From an uncultured Lachnospiraceae bacterium (GTDB lineage: Bacteria > Bacillota_A > Clostridia > Lachnospirales > Lachnospiraceae): 15,171 bases of DNA. Shown here piece after piece: positions 5,439-13,596 of this stretch (positions within the stretch are counted from its first letter, which is position 1; the number at the start of each line of letters is the position of its first letter). Below the pieces are notes generated by a model that searched no databases, had not been told where the DNA came from, and worked only from the letters and a program-made list of their open reading frames with translations. The stretch spans positions 1 to 15,171 of the forward strand of contig CAJUMT010000070.1 in NCBI GenBank assembly GCA_910587495.1, read 5' to 3'. The position numbers and the translations under genes are program-made.

Positions 5439-7772
5439 ATGAGAAAATGGTTGAAAAGATGGACGGCGTTTATACTGGCGGTGAGTATGCTGGTTTTGCC
5501 GGGGTGTGGCAGCAGGGACAACGGGCCTGCCGGAGAGGATGGGCAGCAGGATGCGCCTGTTTCCGCGGCTGAAAAAGAGGAAGAGGAAAGCAAAGAGAAG
5601 ACGATGGGGCGTTACCTGGAGCAGGAGGTGACACTGCCGGAGGATATGACGCTTGACAGTTATCCTAAGATCTGTATGAAGCTTTTGGATAACGGAGAAG
5701 TGGCTCTGCTTGAACAGACGGCAGGGCTGTATACTTCCGCTGACCTTGGAGAGACCTGGAACAGGAAGGAAGCGCCTTGGTTAAAGGAGATTGGAGAGGC
5801 TTATATACTTCACATGATGATCGCGCCAAACGGCGCCGTGGCAGTGATATACAGCGGAGGGGAATCGGAAGACGGGGAAGAAGGATTCCATCCGAAGTAC
5901 CTGTATGCGGACCCGGACGGGAATGCAAAAAAACTGGCATATACAGAGGATGAGGACTATTTACATCGGTTTTATTTTGACAAAGACAGCCGCCTGTATG
6001 GATATGCTCTAAGCGGAAAGGTCTGTGAGGCGGATCTTTCGGAAGGCAGCTTTAAACAGGTATTTGAGACGGAAGGGATGACGGATTATGCCTGCGCCAC
6101 AGAACGGTATATGGTAAATATTACTTCCCGGGGCATCGTTTTTTATGACAAAGAAGACGAGATGGTGACGGATGAGGATAGGGTCCTGCAGGACTTCATT
6201 ATGGAGCATGAGGGGGACGGGATCGGAAGCAATGCGGACGCCTACAGCGTGGTGGCGGCTGCCGGGGAGCAGGAGGATGTGCTTTATTTTGCCTTAAGCA
6301 GCGGCCTTTACCGCCATGTAATCGGCGGCACGGCTTTAGAGCAGGTGGTGGACGGCGCATTAAGTTCCATGGGCGATCCGATGCTGATGTTTCAGGGAAT
6401 GGAAGCGCTGCCGGACAATGAATTTATGGTGCTTTATACGGGCGGTAAACTATGTCGCTATGTTTATGACCCGGATATTCCTACCGTGCCTGACCAGCAG
6501 GTACATATTTATGGGCTGACGGAGAATTACGCGGTGCGCCAGGCGGTCAGCCTGTTCCAGAAGCAGCACCCGGAAGTATATATCCGCTATGAACAGGGAT
6601 TAAGCGAGGCGGGCGGTATGACCACCGAGGATGCCATCAAAAACTTGAATACAAGGATTATGTCCGGTTCGGGTCCTGATCTTCTGGTGCTGGACGGCCT
6701 TCCGCTGCATTCTTATATAGAGAAGGGCGTGCTGGCAGACCTTGGCAGCCTCGCAAAGACTTTCACTGGAGAAGACGCGCTGTTTTCCAATATTGTGGAC
6801 GGATGTAAAGAGGACGGGAAGCTGTGGTATCTGCCGGTGCGGTTTCGTTTGCCGATGATTATGGGAGATAAAGATATGCTGGCCAAAGTCACAGACCTTC
6901 GTACGCTGGCGGACGCCGTGGAAGCGCTCAGGAAGGAGAACCCGGAAGGGATGCTTTTGGGAAAAGAGGCCGAAGAAGATATGCTCCGTACCCTTGCGAT
7001 CACCTGTTCCGCCGCCTGGACAGACCCCAAGACCGGTACAATCAATGAGGAAAAGCTGACGGAATTTTTAAAACAGGCTAAGCGCATCTATGACGCGGAA
7101 GTGTCGGGTGTGGATGAAGATACAGTTATCCAGGCGAAAGAGAGCTATGAACGAAACAAAGATGAAAGCTGGGCCAGGGAATATTTTTCCACCATATCTT
7201 CCGGCGCCTTGTATATCGGCATGGGAGAGCAGAAACTCACCGTCGGTGTCGGGTATATGATGAACAGTGATTTTACAATGGTAACTACTGTGGCGGATAT
7301 GGATGAAAATCTGGATTACGGCGTCTGGCAGGGCGAGGTGAAGGACGGATTTATCCCCCAGGGACTCATCGGGATCTGCGCGGGCGCGGAAGAAAACGAA
7401 CTTGCCGCGGAGTTTTTCCGCTTCCTGTTTGGGCGCGAGCTGCAGGATATTGATATGTCTACAGGTTTTCCTGTCAATCAGGCGTCCTTTGAAAAGCTCA
7501 GGGAAAATCCAAGAAAAGACGATGAAAATATTAGCCTCAGCGTATCCAGTAAGGACGGACCGGGTTTTTCTCTGGAAGTGAAGTGGAGCAACGACGAGGA
7601 TTTTGAAAAGTTAAAAACGATGGCCGGGTCCGCTTCTGGATTATGTATGGGCGACGCGAGGATCGAGTCAACCGTCTGCGAAGTGGGCGCAAGGGCTTTA
7701 AAAGGAAGCATCAGTGTAGAAGATGCGGTCAGGGAAATCTTAAAGAAATCCGCGATCTATTTGGCGGAGTAG
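5439..7772 (+). CDS. Propeller/solute-binding fusion lipoprotein, copy 2 (777 aa)
   Basis: Closest paralogue of the preceding gene, with the same layout. Signal peptide 1-22 has lipobox LPGC (Cys23). A short acidic linker (about 30-50) leads to the shared MGRYLEQEV block. The propeller-like domain has its Asp-box at 100-107 (SADLGETW). The solute-binding domain starts near residue 355 and contains RQAVSLFQKQHPE, LNTRIMSGSGPDLLVLDG, LWYLPVRFRLPMI and GFPVNQASFEKLRENPRKDD. AAGGAAGGG at 5421-5429 precedes ATG 5439 by 9 bases, and the gap to copy 1 is only 17 bases. Several DNA blocks are nearly identical to copy 1 (for example around 4174-4196 versus 6540-6562), pointing to a fairly recent tandem duplication. 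The second half of the solute-binding domain differs more, which would allow different ligands. Confidence 0.88.
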   Translation: MRKWLKRWTAFILAVSMLVLPGCGSRDNGPAGEDGQQDAPVSAAEKEEEESKEKTMGRYLEQEVTLPEDMTLDSYPKICMKLLDNGEVALLEQTAGLYTSADLGETWNRKEAPWLKEIGEAYILHMMIAPNGAVAVIYSGGESEDGEEGFHPKYLYADPDGNAKKLAYTEDEDYLHRFYFDKDSRLYGYALSGKVCEADLSEGSFKQVFETEGMTDYACATERYMVNITSRGIVFYDKEDEMVTDEDRVLQDFIMEHEGDGIGSNADAYSVVAAAGEQEDVLYFALSSGLYRHVIGGTALEQVVDGALSSMGDPMLMFQGMEALPDNEFMVLYTGGKLCRYVYDPDIPTVPDQQVHIYGLTENYAVRQAVSLFQKQHPEVYIRYEQGLSEAGGMTTEDAIKNLNTRIMSGSGPDLLVLDGLPLHSYIEKGVLADLGSLAKTFTGEDALFSNIVDGCKEDGKLWYLPVRFRLPMIMGDKDMLAKVTDLRTLADAVEALRKENPEGMLLGKEAEEDMLRTLAITCSAAWTDPKTGTINEEKLTEFLKQAKRIYDAEVSGVDEDTVIQAKESYERNKDESWAREYFSTISSGALYIGMGEQKLTVGVGYMMNSDFTMVTTVADMDENLDYGVWQGEVKDGFIPQGLIGICAGAEENELAAEFFRFLFGRELQDIDMSTGFPVNQASFEKLRENPRKDDENISLSVSSKDGPGFSLEVKWSNDEDFEKLKTMAGSASGLCMGDARIESTVCEVGARALKGSISVEDAVREILKKSAIYLAE

Positions 7773-7796
7773 GAGCAGACGGGTAAGGAGGGCAGG

Positions 7797-10118
7797 ATGA
7801 CAGGAAATAAGAGGAAAATCGGTGCGTTTCTGCTGATGCTGATCGTCCTGGTATCCGGGTGCGGCAGGCAGCCGGAACAGGGCGGGCAGGACGCGGCGAA
7901 CCAAAACGCGTCCGCAGGCCTGGGCAGATATATGGAGTCAGTCTTTGAACTGCCCCAGGATATGAACCGAAACGGCGGAATTAACTGGCTTTCTGACGGA
8001 GATTTGACAGCGATCAGTTTTGGAGAGGGGCTTTATCACTCCGAAGATGAAGGGAAGACATGGACAAAAGAAGAGACGGACTGGTTTCCTCTGCTCCAGA
8101 ATGTCTACTGTCTGGCAGCCGTCATGGGGCCGGATAAAACCGTGGCGGCTTCCTGTTCAGGAGAGATGCCGCAGATCGTAAGAGACATGGTAAAAGAACC
8201 CGTGGAGGAAGACTGGGAAGGGAATTACTGTGTCTTCGTGACGCCGGACGGAGAAACAAACGTCGTGGATTTTGGTTTTACCCAGGAGGATGGAAGCTGT
8301 ATACAGTCTTTTGTGTTTAAAGAGGATGGAAGGCTCTTTGCAGGCGACATGCAGGGGAAGATCTATGAGGTTGATATAGAAAAAGAAAGCCTGAAAGAGT
8401 TGTTTGAGGCAGAACAGGCAGTGGGATATATGGATTTTTCAGGGGAAACCCTGATGGCGGTAGGAACAGACCGCTTGTACCTGTACGATTTAGAGAAGGA
8501 AGTACTGCTTTCCCAGGATCAGACAGCGGATGATTTTATAAGTCAGATGCTTCCTGAAGGAACCGTATCGTATACAAGCGGAGGATTTCCCCTGGCGGTG
8601 GCAGGAAGCGAGGAAGAAGACGTGATCTATATTGCCTGCAAAGCGGGTATGTACAGACATGTGCTGGGCGGCAGCGCCATGGAGCAGGTCATTGACGGAG
8701 GTTTAAGCGCTTTAGGGGACGCCTATTCTAGTATCTATAAAGTAAAAGTGCTTCCCGGGCAGGAATTTATGGTGGCGTACGGTCCGTTCACAGGCCTTGC
8801 GCGCTATACATTCGATGAGACGGCTGTGTCCATGCCGGATAAAGAGATACGGATATACAGTCTGGAAGAAAATGTCGCCGCACGGCAGGCAGTAACAGCT
8901 TATAAAAGAGCGCATACGGATATTTACGTCCGCTACGAGGTGGGGCTGGAAAAAGACAGCGGCATGACGAAAGAAGACGCGGTTAAAAGACTGAATACCC
9001 AGGTGCTTGCAGGGGAAGGGCCGGATGTGTTCATCCTGGACGGACTTCCTCTTAGTACCTATATAGAGAAAGGGATGTTAAAAGACATCGCTCCGCTGCT
9101 AAATGGGCTTAGCGGGGAAGACGAACTGTTCTCAAATGTGGTGGAAGGATGTAAGGACGCGGACGGTGCGGTCTATGCCATGCCCATGTGTATCAAGGTG
9201 CCTTTGCTGGCCGGCAGCCGGGATGTGATCGCCGGGATGGACGGTCTTAAAGAGATCGCGGATACCATGGAACAGTTAAGAAAGGAACAGCCTTCGGGCG
9301 GCATTCTGGGTATCTACGACGCCGAAACCATGCTGAAGCTTTTTGGTATGGTATCCGCCCCGGCATGGACGGACGGGGTCGGACAGATGGACGGGCAGGC
9401 TATAGAAGAATTTTTTACACTGGTTGGCAGGATCTATGACGCGGAGCTTGCAGGCGTGATTCCCGCCCAGCAGGAACGGCTTGCAAAAGAGGCGGAGGAG
9501 CTAAGCGCATATGGAGGAGACCCGGTCGCGGACAGGATGCAGGCCTGCAATAATGTATTGTATATCCCCCAGGACTATGCGCAGATTGCCTGCGGGTATG
9601 TGGACGGCATCCAGATTTGCCTTGATACAATTACATCCGCTGTAAGTGCGGATGAGATGCTGGATTACCGGATCTTTAGCGGGCAGAAAAAGAATCTGTT
9701 CCTCCCTTCCGCACTGGTGGGGATCAGCGCTAAGACGGCACAGACAGAGGATGCGGAAAGCTTTGTCCGCATGATGTTCGGGGCGGACGTCCAGAAAGAC
9801 GTATACGGAGGATATCCGGTGAACAAAGCTGCGTACCAGGCGCATTTTGACGCATCCGGAGAAAATGAAAGCAATGGCAGTATGACGCTTATTATGGACG
9901 ACGGGATGGAGAAGGAATTTCCTTTATACTGGCCCGATGCGGCGCAGCGGCAGAAATTTACGGCGTATGTGGAGACGCTGGAGGAACCGGCGCTGACAGA
10001 CGAATATCTGTGCGGCCTGGTCTATGAAGAGGGCGTCAAAGTATTGGAGGATGGGCTAAGTGCGAAAGACGCGGCGGCAGAAACAGTCAAAAAAGCATCC
10101 CTTTATCTGGCGGAATAA
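7797..10118 (+). CDS. Propeller/solute-binding fusion lipoprotein, copy 3 (773 aa)
   Basis: Third and most diverged member of the tandem set. Signal peptide 1-21 has a classic lipobox LVSGC (Cys22). The linker is shorter than in the other copies. The propeller-like domain has its Asp-box at 82-89 (SEDEGKTW) and shares MYRHVLGGSAMEQV with the others. The solute-binding domain begins near residue 351 (IRIYSLEENVAARQAV) and has LNTQVLAGEGPDVFILDG and GYPVNKAAY. The RFRLP block of copies 1 and 2 is replaced by MCIKVPLLAG, and the RENPRKDD block is missing. GGAGG at 7787-7791 is 5 bases before the ATG. The last 59 bases overlap the start of the permease gene, so receptor and permease are likely translationally coupled. 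Divergence in the presumed binding region suggests another ligand; this is inference. Confidence 0.88.
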   Translation: MTGNKRKIGAFLLMLIVLVSGCGRQPEQGGQDAANQNASAGLGRYMESVFELPQDMNRNGGINWLSDGDLTAISFGEGLYHSEDEGKTWTKEETDWFPLLQNVYCLAAVMGPDKTVAASCSGEMPQIVRDMVKEPVEEDWEGNYCVFVTPDGETNVVDFGFTQEDGSCIQSFVFKEDGRLFAGDMQGKIYEVDIEKESLKELFEAEQAVGYMDFSGETLMAVGTDRLYLYDLEKEVLLSQDQTADDFISQMLPEGTVSYTSGGFPLAVAGSEEEDVIYIACKAGMYRHVLGGSAMEQVIDGGLSALGDAYSSIYKVKVLPGQEFMVAYGPFTGLARYTFDETAVSMPDKEIRIYSLEENVAARQAVTAYKRAHTDIYVRYEVGLEKDSGMTKEDAVKRLNTQVLAGEGPDVFILDGLPLSTYIEKGMLKDIAPLLNGLSGEDELFSNVVEGCKDADGAVYAMPMCIKVPLLAGSRDVIAGMDGLKEIADTMEQLRKEQPSGGILGIYDAETMLKLFGMVSAPAWTDGVGQMDGQAIEEFFTLVGRIYDAELAGVIPAQQERLAKEAEELSAYGGDPVADRMQACNNVLYIPQDYAQIACGYVDGIQICLDTITSAVSADEMLDYRIFSGQKKNLFLPSALVGISAKTAQTEDAESFVRMMFGADVQKDVYGGYPVNKAAYQAHFDASGENESNGSMTLIMDDGMEKEFPLYWPDAAQRQKFTAYVETLEEPALTDEYLCGLVYEEGVKVLEDGLSAKDAAAETVKKASLYLAE

Positions 10119-10980
10119 GTTTAGAGGAAGCCGGTATGCATGGGCAGGTTTTTTACTTCCCAGTTTTCTGGGCGTCTGTATCTTTGTGCTGGTTCCCTTT
10201 CTGGATGTGGTCAGACGTTCCTTTCTTACCGCGGTTACAGAAGAATGGTCGGGCGTGCGCAATTATCAAACGGTCTTTTCCAATCAGGCATTTTTACTGG
10301 CGGTGAAAAATACAGTGCGGTTCACCGCCGTGTGCCTTCCTCTTCTGATCGGCATCGGGCTTTTTCTTGCGGTTCAGTTAAGCCGGCTTAAGAAGATGCA
10401 GATGATTAAATCTATGTTTTTATTTCCTCTGGCCATGCCGGCGGCTACGGTGGTTCTTATATGGAAAATGCTTTTTGCCCGCCAGGGATTTTTAAACGGT
10501 GGGCTCCTGGCGGCAGGGCTTTTGCCGGAAGGCCGGTGCATTGACTTTATGGGGACGAAAGTGGCTTTCTGGGTACTGGTATTTAGTTATCTGTGGAAAA
10601 ATCTGGGCTACACGCTCGTCCTGTGGCTGGCGGGTATTTTCTCTGTGTCCGCTGACCTTACAGAGGCGGCGAAAGTGGACGGGGCCAGCGAGCGGCAGTG
10701 TTTCTGGCGGGTGATATTCCCGAACCTTAAGGGGTCTTTGTATACGATCACCGTGCTTTCCTTTTTGAATTCTTTTAAGGTATTCAGGGAGGCATATCTG
10801 GTAGCAGGCTCCTATCCCCACGAAAGCATGTATCTTTTGCAGCATTTGTTTAATAACTGGTTTGTGAATCTGGAACTGGATAAGATGGCCGCTGCCGCTG
10901 TCTGTGTAGGTATGGTGCTGTTCGCGGCGATCCTTTTACTGCAGAGGCTTTGGGATCAGGACGGGCAAAGCCAGGAATAG
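10060..10980 (+). CDS. Sugar ABC transporter permease, MalF-like (306 aa)
   Basis: Membrane subunit of a CUT1-type (carbohydrate uptake) ABC importer; with its partner it forms the channel. The basic N-terminus (RKTRRQKQSKK) is followed by six predicted membrane segments, the first at about residues 27-50 (WAGFLLPSFLGVCIFVLVPF). The EAA loop that contacts the ATPase is clear at 202-208 (EAAKVDG), followed by WRVIFPNLKGSL. The start is GTG 10060: TAA lies directly before it in frame, GGAGG (10046-10050) is 9 bases upstream, and no other start codon comes before the first membrane segment. The gene therefore begins 59 bases inside the preceding lipoprotein gene in another frame. No ATPase gene is present in the window; a shared MsmX/UgpC-type ATPase elsewhere is likely, as is common for such importers in Firmicutes. 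Confidence 0.92.
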   Translation: MRKTRRQKQSKKHPFIWRNKFRGSRYAWAGFLLPSFLGVCIFVLVPFLDVVRRSFLTAVTEEWSGVRNYQTVFSNQAFLLAVKNTVRFTAVCLPLLIGIGLFLAVQLSRLKKMQMIKSMFLFPLAMPAATVVLIWKMLFARQGFLNGGLLAAGLLPEGRCIDFMGTKVAFWVLVFSYLWKNLGYTLVLWLAGIFSVSADLTEAAKVDGASERQCFWRVIFPNLKGSLYTITVLSFLNSFKVFREAYLVAGSYPHESMYLLQHLFNNWFVNLELDKMAAAAVCVGMVLFAAILLLQRLWDQDGQSQE

Positions 10981-10993
10981 GAGTCATGCAAAG

Positions 10994-11845
10994 ATGAAAA
11001 AAAACATACAAAGTCTGGTGATAAAAACCGCATTGTTTCTTTTGGGCGCGGCCTTTTGTGTACCGGTGCTGTTCCTTTTAAGCGGTTCTGTCATGAGCAG
11101 GTACGAGCTTTCAGAAAGCCTGACGCCTCTGATGACAGATACGGAAGAACTGATCCGATGGAATTTTATTTCCGCATATCCGACTTTTGCACACTATATA
11201 AGAGTTTTGTTTCAGACGCCGCAGTTTTTTGTGGTATTCTGGAACTCCGTGAAAATTGTAGTATGCATTCTGGCGGGCCAGCTTTTGATTGCGGTTCCGG
11301 CTGCCTGGGCGTTTGCGGTCTATCCGTTCCGCTTTAGAAAAGTTCTGTTTACCCTGTATATTGTGCTGATGCTGATGCCCTTCCAGGTGACGATGCTTTC
11401 TAACTATCTGGTGCTTGACGGACTGGGACTGATGGATACCCATGGGGCGGTTATCCTCCCGGCGGTCTTCTCTACTTATCCGGTCTTTTTAATCTATCGG
11501 GGATTTTGCAGCCTTCCTAAAGGGCTGATTGAAGCAGCCAGGATAGACGGGGCGGGGGAATGGACTATTTTCCGGCATCTGGGTCTGCCTTTAGCTTCCG
11601 GAGGGATACTCTCGGCGGCGGTCTTAGGGTTTCTGGAATACTGGAGTCTGATCGAACAGCCCCTTGCTTTTCTAAAGGATCAGACTTTATGGCCCTTATC
11701 TTTGTATCTGCCGGAGATTTCCGTCGAACAGGCGGGGTATTCTTTTGTGGCTTCCGTCATTACGCTGATACCGGCGGTCTTTGTATTTTTGTCCGGGCGG
11801 GAGTATCTGGAACAGGGAATTATAGCATCGGCGATGAAGGAGTGA
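10994..11845 (+). CDS. Sugar ABC transporter permease, MalG-like (283 aa)
   Basis: Second channel subunit of the CUT1-type importer. Six membrane segments are predicted, the first at about 9-30 (VIKTALFLLGAAFCVPVLFLLS). The periplasm-facing loop after it is typical in length for MalG-like proteins. The EAA loop is at 180-186 (EAARIDG), followed by GEWTIFRHLGLPL. LMPFQVTMLSNYLVL is the usual MalG-type segment before it. AGGAG at 10979-10983, partly inside the stop of the first permease, precedes ATG 10994 by 10 bases. Length and order (F-type then G-type) are normal for the family. The next gene starts 7 bases after the stop, so the operon continues into the HlyD-type adaptor. Confidence 0.93.
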   Translation: MKKNIQSLVIKTALFLLGAAFCVPVLFLLSGSVMSRYELSESLTPLMTDTEELIRWNFISAYPTFAHYIRVLFQTPQFFVVFWNSVKIVVCILAGQLLIAVPAAWAFAVYPFRFRKVLFTLYIVLMLMPFQVTMLSNYLVLDGLGLMDTHGAVILPAVFSTYPVFLIYRGFCSLPKGLIEAARIDGAGEWTIFRHLGLPLASGGILSAAVLGFLEYWSLIEQPLAFLKDQTLWPLSLYLPEISVEQAGYSFVASVITLIPAVFVFLSGREYLEQGIIASAMKE

Positions 11846-11852
11846 AAACAGT

Positions 11853-13484
11853 ATGGAAATATGGAAAAAACAGCGGAAAATACTGGCGGCTTTCGGTTTT
11901 TTCATGTTTTTTATGTTCCTGTGTACGTTGATATCCAGGGCGGTCTACGCGTCGAAGCTTCCGCAGGTAACCGTAGATACGCCCCATAAGACGGCTTTAA
12001 AACATACGGTGGAGGCAGAAGGCATTGTCCATCAGGGAAGGGAGTACGCGGTGACGGCGCTTCCGGGCCTTCGGGTGCGTACGGTTTATGCCAATGTGGG
12101 GGATAAAGTGACGCAGGAGACGCTTCTTTTCGATGTGGATCTGGAAGATTTGAAAGAAAAAATACAGGAAAAAGAGCTGGAGATAGAAAAGAGCCGCCTG
12201 CAGATTTCGGCCCAGGAGAAAAATCAAAGTCTGGACGGGCAGAAAAAACAGACTGAGAAGGAGAGGGCGAAAGAAGACCAGGCGCGAACGCAGGAGCGGC
12301 AGGCGCAGGCGCTTTCCCAGGCGCAGGAAGATCTTGCAGACGCCGAAGACGCCTATGACGATCATACGGATCATCCGGTAAAAACCACGTCTTCCAAAGC
12401 AAGAAAAGCAAAGCAGGCGGCTTATGACGCGTGGGTAAAGACAGAAAAAGAATTAAAAGATGCCATGGATCAGGCCCAAAAAGCCTGGGAGGAAGCACAG
12501 AAGGAAGTAGAAGAGCTTTCCCAGGCAGGAGAAGATAAAAGCCAGGCTTTGGAAGACGCCAGAAAAGCTGAGCAGGAGGCGAAGAAAACCTTCGAGGACG
12601 CCAAAGACGCCTATGAGAAACATATGGAAAATCAGGTGGAAAAGCCGGATTTCAGTGTGGAGGATGCTAAGAAGGCAGAGTGGGAGTCCAAAAAGGCGGC
12701 GCTTAAAAAAGCCAGGGAAGACGCCGAAAAAGCATTGGAAGATGCGCAGAAGGCCCGGTCGGACGCTCTTTTGGAGGCGGACCGCAAAGTGGAAGACACT
12801 CTTTTGGATGGAGATGCCGACAACAGCCTTGCTGTCAGCCGTATGGAGCTTGCCGTCCTTGAGACAGAGCTTGCGGCTTATAAAAAAGTCCAGGATGCGG
12901 CAGGGCAGGTCTATCCGGAGACGGAAGGCGTCGTCACCCGGATGCAGGTAAGCCCGGGGGAACGCATAGGAGACGGGGCGGCGGTGGTCTACGCGGACCT
13001 TACAAGTCCTATGCAGTTCCAGGTATCTTTTACAAAAGAGCAGAAAAAATATGTAAACCAGGGAGACACGGCAAGCCTTACGCTTGGTTCCTCTTCCGAA
13101 AGGGAAGTATCCGTGGACTATATCGCGGAGAACGAGATGAATCCGGAGCTTTATGACGCCCGCATCTTCCTGCCGGACGGAGTGGGAACTATAGGGCAGA
13201 GCGGAAGCTTTAAGGCGGAAGTGCAGACCGAGAGCTTCTCCTTATGTATTCCTATAAGCGCCCTTCATACAGATGAAAATCAGAGAAACTTTGTGTATAT
13301 TGTAAGCGAGCGCGCAGGCATTCTGGGAAACGAACTTGTGGCAGAAAAGGTCTATGTCCAGGTACTGGATCAAAACGATACCTATGCGGCCATTGAAGAA
13401 GGCGTCATAGACCGTAAGACAGAGCTGATCTTAACCGCCACACAAGAGCTGGACGACAGGGACGTAATCCGCTATAAAGAATAG
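11853..13484 (+). CDS. HlyD/MFP-family membrane adaptor with long coiled coil (543 aa)
   Basis: Membrane-fusion-protein-type adaptor, normally a partner of ABC or RND exporters. A single N-terminal membrane anchor lies at about residues 9-33. The two halves of the split lipoyl domain are at about 53-97 (VYANVGDKVTQETLLFDVD) and 354-383 (TEGVVTRMQVSPGERIGDG). Between them is a hairpin of about 250 residues, extremely rich in A, K, E, D and Q. The beta-barrel (about 385-470) and a membrane-proximal domain follow. The helical part contains two related segments 86 residues apart (DAYDDHTDHPVK and DAYEKHMENQVEK). AAGGAG (11837-11842) precedes the ATG by 10 bases. It lies in an import operon with no MacB-like or other exporter gene beside it, so its partner is unknown. 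It may scaffold the surface receptors or serve a distant exporter. Confidence 0.88.
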   Translation: MEIWKKQRKILAAFGFFMFFMFLCTLISRAVYASKLPQVTVDTPHKTALKHTVEAEGIVHQGREYAVTALPGLRVRTVYANVGDKVTQETLLFDVDLEDLKEKIQEKELEIEKSRLQISAQEKNQSLDGQKKQTEKERAKEDQARTQERQAQALSQAQEDLADAEDAYDDHTDHPVKTTSSKARKAKQAAYDAWVKTEKELKDAMDQAQKAWEEAQKEVEELSQAGEDKSQALEDARKAEQEAKKTFEDAKDAYEKHMENQVEKPDFSVEDAKKAEWESKKAALKKAREDAEKALEDAQKARSDALLEADRKVEDTLLDGDADNSLAVSRMELAVLETELAAYKKVQDAAGQVYPETEGVVTRMQVSPGERIGDGAAVVYADLTSPMQFQVSFTKEQKKYVNQGDTASLTLGSSSEREVSVDYIAENEMNPELYDARIFLPDGVGTIGQSGSFKAEVQTESFSLCIPISALHTDENQRNFVYIVSERAGILGNELVAEKVYVQVLDQNDTYAAIEEGVIDRKTELILTATQELDDRDVIRYKE

Positions 13485-13587
13485 AGTTTCCGGCCATTAT
13501 ACAGGCAAAATTCCCTTTACTTATGGGGAAATTTGGGATATACTTATTAAGGTTTTTAAAAGTATATCAGCGAACGATAATGGAGGT
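13485..13587 (+). promoter_or_regulatory. Intergenic region with purA promoter
   Basis: TTTACT (13516-13521) and TATACT (13539-13544), 17 bases apart, form a good promoter for purA. An imperfect inverted repeat (AAATTCCC near 13508-13515 against GGGGAAATTT at 13525-13534) overlaps it. It may be a weak terminator for the transport operon or a regulatory site; no T-run follows it directly, so a terminator is not called. Confidence 0.6.
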
Positions 13588-13596
13588 ATGATTGAT

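Noticed and set aside
11911..12498. 195-codon minus-strand reading frame opposite the adaptor gene
   Set aside because: It arises from the biased A/K/E/D/Q-rich coiled-coil sequence and is proline-rich low complexity; no ribosome binding site.
12130..12900. Repetitive GAAGA/GCCAGG-like DNA that could suggest a CRISPR or tandem-repeat array
   Set aside because: There are no regular direct repeats with unique spacers; the bias comes from codons of a charged alanine-rich coiled coil, with only one clear 86-codon duplication.
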